Shown: piece after piece, positions 56,301 through 64,000 of the stretch
Numbering within the stretch: position 1 is the stretch's first letter
Layout of the letters: every line of letters starts with the position of its first letter
Source: Helicostylum pulchrum
Lineage: Eukaryota; Mucoromycota; Mucoromycetes; Mucorales; Mucoraceae
Direction: 5' to 3'
NCBI GenBank assembly: GCA_025677825.1
Contig: JAIXMO010000012.1
Location: forward strand, 1-64,000
DNA length: 64,000 nt
Program-made: the position numbers and the translations under genes
The notes under the pieces: generated by a model
What the model was told of the DNA's origin: nothing
What the model saw: the letters and a program-made list of their open reading frames with translations, nothing else
Database searches by the model: none

Positions 56301-58122
56301 TGATACAGCTCAGTACTCCGCCGATAAAAAGGGAGATAAACGATGCCAGTACCTCAACTACCAAATTATCAATAGTTTATTACGCGTTGTTCAAAACGGC
56401 CTAGAGATTAAGTATATAGTCGACCAAGTCATTGATACCTGCGGAGCCTTCCTTAACTTGCGAGAAATGATTGAGTCTGAACACTTGAAAGCCGAGAACG
56501 AAAAAGACCCAGCAAAGAAGGTAGCTTATATTAAACGAGGTGTTTCAGCTTTACAAAGGTATTTTGTTTTACTTTGTTTCCAGGCCTACTTGGACAGCAC
56601 TTCGTCTGATGAATCGATCGATACCACCAAGACCTTTGAAGACTGGATGGGGAAACGGCCCGAGATCGTCATGCTGCTGGCCGAATTCAAGGACAGTAAC
56701 GAAAGTTTGATTATCCCTGTTGAAAAAACGATTGGAGACGGCGTAGCGCTTTCCAGTGAGATTATGAGCGTAGTGGCATCACGCCATGGTCAAGTGCTCG
56801 GTCAACAAACCATTTTGAAACACGACGCATTCCCGGGTTGTCAAAAGATGAGTTTGAAAGAAAAGATTGAAGAAGCTTATAACTTTAGAAGAGTGCCTGT
56901 CAGAAGTGTAAAGGATTCTGTGAAGTCTCCCGTAATGGGTAAAGCGATCAGTGGACTAGAATCCGATTTGGAGCGAACAGACGAAGACCAACAAAACCTT
57001 CAACCACCTTTTATTTGTGGTTGTGCTATGCCTTCCAAAGACGCAATTAAGGCGGTATTGAAAAGCATGCATGCAGGACCTGGTGGGACAAGAAAGGTAC
57101 TTTGGACGTGTCTTCGTGAAGAACCTGTTTTGTATGTAAATAAACAACCGTATGTACTTCGCTTGTTTCAAGACCCATTAAAGAACTTGGAATCTACTGG
57201 TATCACCACCGATCGCGTAGAGTCTATGGAAGAACGTATGAAATTAGAGGCTACCAACGAGTGGAAAGAATACGAGGGCAGATTACTATTACATGACGAA
57301 AAACCTAACGAAAGAGGCGAGTACGAAATTGTAGGATTATGGGAAACTGTCTCTAAAGAAGATATTGAAACGCCAAAAGATGTTTTTCAATCCATTATTG
57401 ATGAAGGGTATCAAGTGGACTACCTTCGAATTCCTATTACAGATGAACAAGCACCTATTCCCGATGTATTTGATCAACTGATCGATAGAACAAAAGCAGC
57501 ACATGTAGGCGTAGATATGTTGTATAATTGTCAGATGGGTCGCGGACGTACGACAACAGGTATGGTGACGGCATGTCTGATGGCTATGATTATGAACAAT
57601 GATCACCTTACAAGCAGAGGAGGGTCTGTATCAATTGAGTCTCCTACGGTTATCAGAACAGAGCCTATCTTGGGCAATGTTGAAGTAGATCAATTAGAAT
57701 ATATGACCGAAAACTATAAACGTGGAGAATACAAGATTATCTTACAACTGGTCAGTATGTTAACTTTTGGTAAACTAGCAAAACGTCTTACAGATAAAGC
57801 CATTGATACGTGTGACCATATGCAAAATCTTCGACGCGCTATCTACGATTACAAGTTACGTATGGACGCTATGGAAGACCAACGATCGAAACAATATATA
57901 TCTACCAAACATGTTGCGTTGAATTACTTGATTCGATACTTTTATTTAATTGTATTTGCAAATTATTTATTAGAAGAAGCAGCACAACATAAACATTGTC
58001 CTGCCAACGACGCTATATGTGAAGACAGTACAATGAAAGAAATAACTACTTTTAATGCTTGGTTAGATAATAGAAGAGAAATTACTAATATATTAAAGCT
58101 ACAAACTATAGACTTGAACTAG
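53376..58122 (+). CDS. paladin-like protein with three phosphatase (CX5R) modules
   Basis: Start ATG 53376 (MSRFIPPR), many short introns early, long exons later; roughly 1,430 residues. Three repeats of the same layout: an R-x-G-x-VL-x-x-TILK/M lead-in, a VYG(V/I)(A/S)QPT-like segment, a LREEP-(I/V/L)-YxNG-x-PY element, and a DSP-type CX5R loop. The loops are NCGMGAVRTT (about 54528-54640), NCQIGLGRST (about 56228-56260) and NCQMGRGRTT (about 57525-57560), all with Cys and Arg intact. The family (paladin/PALD1, also listed as inositol-hexakisphosphate phosphatase-like) includes PI(4,5)P2 phosphatases in animals; fungal function is unknown. Introns interrupt the first loop after its Arg and the second just before its Cys, while the third is uninterrupted. 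It is divergent from TFB5. Confidence 0.85.
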
Positions 58123-58257
58123 TAATAATAATAAAAAAAGCCTTTAACCGGGACTTTAAAGTAAACACGGACCGTTCAAACAAACACGTCCAAGATAATA
58201 TACTATATATTTTTTTTTGGTGGCTATTTTTTTATTTTATTTATTTCTAGAAATACA

Positions 58258-59195
58258 ATGTCGAATAATGACGGCTCACAAGATAATACGTTCTCTTCCT
58301 TTTCTTCTTTTACACAACAACAAACGACAGAAAACTTAGGTAGCAGCGCAGAGCCTAGTTTCTTAGCACCACGTAATTTATTACATGAACAGGCTGGTCA
58401 ATTAAGTTTATCCTTCTCTGCCAGTATTGCTCAATTAACACAAATATGGATGAATGAACGTAACGCACCTGAATTATTATTTTATGAGCGACATTTAGTT
58501 GAGCCATTAATTGAGGCTATTGAAGTGCAGGTTAGAAAAGCGAATACTGATTTGACGTACATGTACAACTAAACATGTTTTTTTTTCAGGCTGAATTTAT
58601 TATGGAACAGGTTGAAGATAAATTTGCCAGTATGCTTTTCCAAACTGAAATCGAAAGAATTAAATATCTGTTAAAAAGTTATTTACGAACTAGATTATTC
58701 AAGGTAATAAGTACAAGCACACACATATTACACACTGGCTAAAAAAAAAAAAATATGACTATATTTAAAAAAAAAGATTGAAAAATATCCACTTTATATT
58801 TTACGTCAATCTGATTTAAAAGATTTGTTATCATCGCAAGAGATTGTTTATGTTAGACGGTACCAAGAATTAATTGAAACTCATTATTCAGAATCATTTT
58901 TATATCAATTACCATTATCACAACATAAACAAGATGAAGTGAGTGGTGATTTAAGTATGGTGGTTGAACCTAACCTTGATGCACCTGTATTTTGTAAAGC
59001 CTTGGTCACTGTAGGACATATTGATGTCCATAGCGAGTAAGTTTTTTTTTTTTTAAAGAATATACAATTCCCTTAACCTTATTCTTTATCAGTAACGATG
59101 TAGAGACTATTTTACTTGAAAAGGATGATAATATTCTGTTACGTTATCGTGACGTCCGGGACTTGCTGAAAGAAGGAAAAGTTAGATTAGTTTAA
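58258..59195 (+). CDS. SLD5: GINS complex subunit Sld5
   Basis: Four exons (58258-58530, 58590-58703, 58777-59036, 59093-59195) join in frame to 249 residues. Core pattern LLFYERHLVEPLIEAIEVQA, ERIKYLLKSYLRTRLFKIEK, LSSQEIVYVRRYQELIE is the Sld5 A-domain. The C-terminal B-domain ends NDVETILLEKDDNILLRYRD then LLKEGKVRLV. GINS with Cdc45 and Mcm2-7 forms the replicative helicase. It starts 135 bp after the paladin stop. The N-terminal 45 residues are Ser/Gln-rich and probably disordered. The last intron starts inside what looks like a stop (GAGTAAG), so splicing is needed to reach the B-domain. Confidence 0.95.
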
Positions 59196-59339
59196 AGCGA
59201 CACCAGAAACACAACCAACCTTGATTTAGAATAAAAAAAATTATATGAACTCATTTTTTTTATTTTATTTTTATTTTGCTTTTATTTTATTTTATTCTCA
59301 CACATACATACACACACACACTCATATACAATACACATA

Positions 59340-59697
59340 ATGTCTTTCGATAACAAATCATCAGGTAATAAAATATTAAACACACAAAAAAGCTTAATTT
59401 TTTAATGAGAAAAGGGTCCTACTAGTAGATTCCTATCCAGTTGGGGAAGACTCATGGAACCGTAGTAAAGAATCAAGAGCTCATCCTGAACTCCACTCAT
59501 CTGGTCACGGTACAGTAGACCGTCCATGGTCAGATGGGCCACAGCAAACCGAGTCTAGTAAACCCCAACCGACCGAGTATACTAAAAAAGAAGATGAAAG
59601 TAACACTGATACTGCAAAAGAGCATAATTTTGGTGGTCACACAATTAAGCATCCATATTCAACAAGAAGTGTCAAAAGAGACTTGAATAACATTTAA
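59340..59697 (+). CDS. small disordered protein, 98 residues, unknown function
   Basis: Two exons: 59340-59364 (MSFDNKSS plus one base) and 59426-59697 (stop TAA). They join through a GTAATA...CTACTAG intron of 61 bp. The product is 98 residues, highly hydrophilic (EDSWNRSKESRAHPELHSSG, then TEYTKKEDESNTDTAKEHNF) with no hydrophobic core, signal peptide or known domain. A CA/T-rich leader lies just upstream. Consistent codon use, a clean splice pair and its position 145 bp after SLD5 support a real gene. It looks like an intrinsically disordered, stress-type protein, but no function is assigned. A homology search in Mucorales would decide if it is conserved. Confidence 0.6.
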
Positions 59698-60360
59698 AAA
59701 GAAAAAAGGATTTCTTTTAAAAGTGAAACAACAATTTTTGAAATAAAAAAAAAACGTAAAAATATCCATTCCTCGGTTTTTTTTGCCCCCGCAAGAGAAG
59801 ATCTTTTTTTTTTTTTTTTTTTTTTTTTTCTTTTTTACATATGTATATATATCAGTTAAAGGCTATATTTAGTACGCTTAAAAAGAAACCAATTGACGCA
59901 TTTGTATTAGTGTCAAGATTGACATAAGATTAATGACTAACTGCAAGGTTTTATTGGTGAAGAACGAGACAAGTTACTAATATTAGATGTATTGACCGTG
60001 TAATCCACAGACGAAACAATAAGAAATATATTACAAGTTACTGTCAAAATATATATATTATGAGACGATCAAAACCACGTTTGGAGCAACGTATCAAACC
60101 ACGTTTTTATTATATTAAGTATTGACCAAAGTCACCCATTCAGAAAACGTGTTTACAGTTTATTTTATTTTTGAAGAAGAAAAAATGTGATTGGTGTAAA
60201 AAGAGCAAAAAAGCCGAAATTATTTTAAACATGTGGTGGTACCTGTCTTTTCTAGAGTATAAAAAAGAAAATTTTCACCTCTTTTTTTTTCCCTTTTTCT
60301 TTTTCTTTTTCTTCTTTTTTTTTTCCCCCTTTTTCTTATGAATATATAGATTAAAATAAA
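59698..60360. other. intergenic, promoter of the kinase gene
   Basis: 663 bp without a gene. A long T tract lies at about 59803-59830, a repeated AAACCACGTTT element at about 60071-60106, and T/C-rich sequence just before the kinase ATG. Confidence 0.5.
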
Positions 60361-62048
60361 ATGCTTCATATATCAACAACGAATAACAATAAATTTGGTA
60401 AACATATCATTGCCGCTGCCAAAGATCAAGAAAAAAATGTACATTTTTTTATTTAATATAAAAATACCAAACATATTAATAATGATATTATAAATATTAG
60501 GGCATGTTTGAAAAAAGATCTTCTTCTGCTTCACCCAAGCAACAACTTCGTAAATCGAAATCATTAACTACTGCGTCAACTGGTGCAAAGAATATTATTG
60601 ATATGACTTTAAAGAGAAGATCTACTGGTTGTATCAATAGAAGATCACCGTCAATTTATTCTACCACTTCTACTACCAGTAACAATTCTGGAAAGGTAAA
60701 TAAAATAAATAAATACTCCTTAAAAAAAAATTAACTAAAAAAGCAATAGGAAATTTGGCGTCCTCCTGGATTTTATGAGATACCAAACGTATTTGGTCCT
60801 GATTGCTTTCTTAAACCTGATGTTAAAAAAAGTACATACAATTTGCGTGAATATCCTACAACTAACCGCGTATCCGAAAAACCTTGGTATCCTGTCGGTC
60901 CTAGTACTGAAATACCGCAATTACCTCCTTTAATTCGTTCAACCGAAAATGAATTTGAGCGTAGAGTTCGTAAAGCTTTATCACCAAAGAAAATTCAAGT
61001 ATCTAATCTTGATCCTAGAAACAAGTATTCAGGATTTAAAGAAGTTGGTACAGGGTATGTTACGCTGTTATATCTGTATGTCTGTATATCTGACTAAAAA
61101 ATTTTTTTTTTACAACCGTTAGCGTGAATGGCTCGGTAGTACGTGTTACGCACAAGTACAAAAAAAATAATCTACAACATTTAGCTATTAAAAGATGTAG
61201 ATTAGACCCCGATCGAGAATATAAAGCAGCCATCATAAGAGAGCTCCGTATCATGTCTTCTGGCCACTCTAATTTAATTCGTCTTCGTGAAGTAACTCTT
61301 TGGCGCGATGACGTTTGGATGGCTATGGATTTACAACGTTGTTCTGTATTTGCCGTACTTTGTCAAAGAGGTATTCCTGAAGAGCATACAATTCATATTG
61401 CATGTGAAACTTTGAAAGGTTTAAATTACCTTCACAATAAGAGTTTTATTCATCGTGATATCAAGTGTGAAAACTTGTTACTTGGTTGGAACGGTGAAGT
61501 TAAACTTGGTAAGCTTTTCCCTTTATCCTTTATCTTTTTTTTTTTTACTCACCTTCAATTTTAATTAGCTGACTTTGGTTTGGCTACTCGTACTACAAAA
61601 CGTAATCGTGACCGTCTGGGTACAAGTAAATGGATGGCACCCGAAGTGATTCGGGAACAATATTATAATGAAAAAATTGACATGTGGTCACTTGGTATTA
61701 CCGTGATTGAAATGATGGACCGTGTTCCTCCTCACTATCTTGTCAAGGATGAAATGGAATTATTCTCTACAATTCTATCTGAACCAAGTCCTACATTTAC
61801 TTATAGTTACCCAACCATGTATATGCGTGGTTTAGTAGCTTGGTTGTTAGATGAACATCCATCTACCAGACCTTCTTCAAAGGACGTACTTTCTGTAAGT
61901 TTTGTTGATTTTTAACAATCTCTTTTTCATTTTACTAACCGCTTTATAATAATAGGAAATCGAAGCTCACGTACAAAGCAGACTTTTAAAATGTTCTACT
62001 TCTGCCGAACTTGCAAGATTTATTAACCATGTCTTACCACCTGCTTAA
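60361..62048 (+). CDS. Ste20-like Ser/Thr protein kinase
   Basis: Start ATG 60361 (MLHISTTNNNKFGKHIIAAA), six exons or so, stop TAA 62046-62048. About 200 N-terminal residues are Ser/Lys-rich and disordered, then a PxxP-like stretch (PPGFYEIPNVFGPDC). The kinase domain is complete: Gly loop EVGTGVNGSVVRV, lysine LAIKRCRL, HRDIKCENLLL, ADFGLATR, GTSKWMAPEVI, DMWSLGITVIEMM, HPSTRPS. The MAPEV and DIKxEN pattern and the GTSKWMAPE activation segment fit the STE/Ste20 (PAK/GCK) group. No CRIB/PBD domain was seen, so it is not a classical PAK. An intron falls directly before the DFG Asp (G|CT-GAC). The target pathway is unknown. Confidence 0.88.
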
Positions 62049-62524
62049 GAAGAGAGAGAAAAACTATACAAAAAAAAACCCCCCAAAAAAAAAAAAACCA
62101 AAAAAAAAACCCACCCCCTTTACGAAAAAAGCAAAAAACACAAAAAACTATAGAAAAAATCAAAAAAAAAAAATATAACCCACACATACACTCACACATT
62201 TTTTTTTCTCTTATACCCATCTTTTTTTCCCCATAACACATATGCTCTCTCTCTCTCTCTCTCTCTCTTCAAACCTTATTCAAACCTTTTTTTCCCTTTT
62301 GCAACTCCACCTGTATTTGTTATGATTCTTTATATTATGAACCCTCTCTCTTTTTGTCATTTCCCATCATTTTTTTCTTTTCTTTTTTTTTTGTATGTGT
62401 ATATACGTAATAATATATATTTATTAAAAAAAAAAAAAAAAACTATAATAATGTATCTATAAAGATTTTTTTTTTGTATATGTGTGTATGCACCTTTTAA
62501 AATACAGGTTTTTTTTCAACCTGT
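62049..62524. other. convergent 3' flanks with simple repeats
   Basis: 476 bp between the kinase stop and the BAR-SH3 stop. It contains long A and C runs (about 62070-62120), a CT repeat at 62245-62268 and several A/T homopolymers. No gene. Confidence 0.6.
62245..62268. repeat. CT dinucleotide repeat
   Basis: An uninterrupted run of about 12 CT units in the 3' flank of the kinase gene, matching the type seen after PEF copy 3. Confidence 0.9.
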
Positions 62525-64000
62525 TTATAGTTCTTGTACGTAATTGCCGGGGAATACACCAGTCATTCCATTAATTCTTCCCGTCCACCAGTCATTTGTA
62601 TCAGCCGTTTTTTGAATAATTTCGATTCGATCATCTTTTTTAAAACTTAAATCACCTTCCGCTTGTGCAGCATAATCGTACAATGCAACAACAAATTTTT
62701 GTTGTTGTTGTTGTTGTTGTTGTGGCGCTACATTAAATACTGGAGTATAAGCGGGTGGAGATGGTAGTGGAGATGTTTGTTGTTGTTGATAACCATATGC
62801 TTCATTTGCTTTACTCATACCTCCATATTCAATAGCTTGTATAGTAGGTGCAGGAGCAATACCAAGCGCTTCTTGTTGCTTTATGGCGGCTCTTTCTTGT
62901 AAGGTTAATTTTGAACTATTAGCACCACCTGATACAGCTAACCAAGCTTTTCCACCGGATTTTAAAAGATCCATATTTTCAATTTCAGCACGGACATCCC
63001 GTTGTTGTCTTCGCCAATTATATCCTTCTTCAATACCCATCGTATTTGTCATGAATGCTTCCATATTTTGATTTAATAATTCGTAACAACGTGCATAAAT
63101 CATACCGTAAATACGAGCCTGCATATTAAAAAGATTTTCAAATACGGGTTGAATAAAATCTGTCTTTAGTTGAAAGAATCGTGGTAATTCTGATTTTAAC
63201 ATGTCGTTCAAGTAGTTGTAATCTTGCGTCGCCGTATCTAATTGTTGCTGAATCTTGAAAATCTGCTTTTCTTCACTAAAACTTCTTTCCGTTTTTGTAG
63301 TAATTTTTTGTAAAGCAATTCTATGTCTATCAAAATCAATCAATTTATGGTTTCTTTTAAGCATCGTTTTCCCTATTGTCTTTTGAATTTCTGATAATTC
63401 TAGTAATGGTCGTACAATATCACGATCCACAACGTCCTATGTAATCATGTGTCAGATTCAAACAATAGAAAAATTTTATATGTATAAACTTACCAATTCT
63501 GGTAATACTTCGTCTCGACAGTACGCCATGGCTGCTTCAGCGTCATTGACAGATTGAGCTTGTGCTGCTGGTGTTTGCTGAAATCTCTTTTGGATCGCTC
63601 CTTCTGCTGCTTCTGCTCCAATACTAGCGTCGTAAATAGCACTTAAATACTGTGTCATAGCCGCTTGATTAGAAAGGAGAGCTACACTTTAAGGTCTTAA
63701 TAATTTTCGAAAAAAAAAAAGAAAAAAAAAAAAGAAAAAAAAAAAAAAAAAAAAGAAAAAAATACCGGCAATACTATCTCGAAATATTCTAGCGTCATTT
63801 GCTAAAACGTCAACCAATTTAGAAAAGTCATTGAATGTCTTTTCTAATTGCATATATTCAGCATCCTTTGTTGCTAAAGAAAAAAATCCCATTCACTCGT
63901 TAATAAACCTTTTTTTTCGTTTTTGTTTCACTGCAATTTCTTATTACCTTCACTCTTCTTTGACAAGATTTGATATGGTAGTCTTGATACAGCTTTTTGT
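62525..64000 (-). CDS. BAR-SH3 protein (Rvs167/Hob1/amphiphysin-like), 5' partial at the right edge
   Basis: Exons from the right: about 64000-63948, 63873-63766, 63681-63494, 63436-62525 (stop at 62525-62527). They join in phase. The first visible residues (KAVSRLPYQILSKKSE) resemble the Hob1/Rvs167 lead-in; the start codon lies beyond the window. The BAR domain follows: YMQLEKTFNDFSKLVDVLAN, DSIAALLSNQ, HKLIDFDRHRIALQKI, FENLFNMQARIYGMIYARCY. Then a Gln/Pro-rich linker and a C-terminal SH3: VVALYDYAAQAEGDLSFKKD, DWWTGRINGMTGVFPGNYV. This family curves membranes during endocytic scission together with actin. The intron at 63682-63765 carries a very long T/A homopolymer stretch. Confidence 0.93.

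Noticed and set aside
60735..60920. CRIB/PBD domain in the kinase N-terminus (PPGFYEIPNVFG)
   Set aside because: The proline/Phe pattern is suggestive but the ISxPxxFxHxxHVG consensus is not met, so PAK identity is not claimed.
1..64000. CRISPR array or bacterial-type operon
   Set aside because: No spaced short repeats of that kind; gene structure with introns is eukaryotic throughout.

Overview
The window is nuclear DNA from a fungus, most likely an early-diverging filamentous one (Mucorales/Mucoromycota). The base composition is AT-rich with many long A/T homopolymers. Genes are packed with 55-90 bp GT-AG introns, and intergenic spaces are short and often divergent or convergent. Protein families are typically fungal: Tom1/HUWE1, Gid2/Rmd5, Osh3, Rrn7, Tfb5, Sld5, and an Rvs167/Hob1-like BAR-SH3 protein. 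The window also holds a decayed TnpB/Fanzor-type nuclease gene of a kind I associate with Mucorales. All calls come from reading translations; no database search was run.

Left part (1-24.4 kb): the 3' end of a probable Rlm1/MEF2-type MADS-box regulator (+), a SAP-domain protein (-), an INPP5F/Sac2-type phosphoinositide phosphatase (-), then three neighbouring ubiquitin genes: UBP6/USP14 (+), GID2/RMD5 (-) and a 3,603-residue TOM1/HUWE1 HECT ligase (+). A small SET-domain protein (-) follows. SAC2/UBP6 and GID2/TOM1 are divergent pairs; UBP6/GID2 and TOM1/SET are convergent pairs.

Middle (24.4-43 kb): a 3.5-kb gene-free stretch, then a tandem minus-strand run of ADP/ATP carrier, glucosamine-6-phosphate deaminase and a RING-CH membrane E3, followed by a tRNA-Glu(CUC). 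A tandem family of three penta-EF-hand calcium-binding genes (+) comes next, the middle copy strongly diverged. Then comes the most unusual part: two nearly identical direct repeats of about 295 bp (38.6 and 42.5 kb) bracketing a frameshifted TnpB/Fanzor-like pseudogene that still shows all three RuvC motifs and a zinc ribbon.

Right part (43-64 kb): OSH3 oxysterol-binding protein, Asteroid-type XPG nuclease relative, two-RING plus LON-domain protein, RRN7 (Pol I factor) and TFB5 (TFIIH) on the minus strand, a three-module paladin-like phosphatase, SLD5 (GINS), a 98-residue disordered protein, a Ste20-like kinase, and a BAR-SH3 protein running off the right edge.

Most of the genes are housekeeping. 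The accessory content is the repeat-bracketed Fanzor remnant, the PEF cluster, a G-run/C-run block at 48.6-48.9 kb, and recurring intron features: introns abutting catalytic motifs, T-run/A-run 3' ends, and stop-free 69-nt introns in OSH3.
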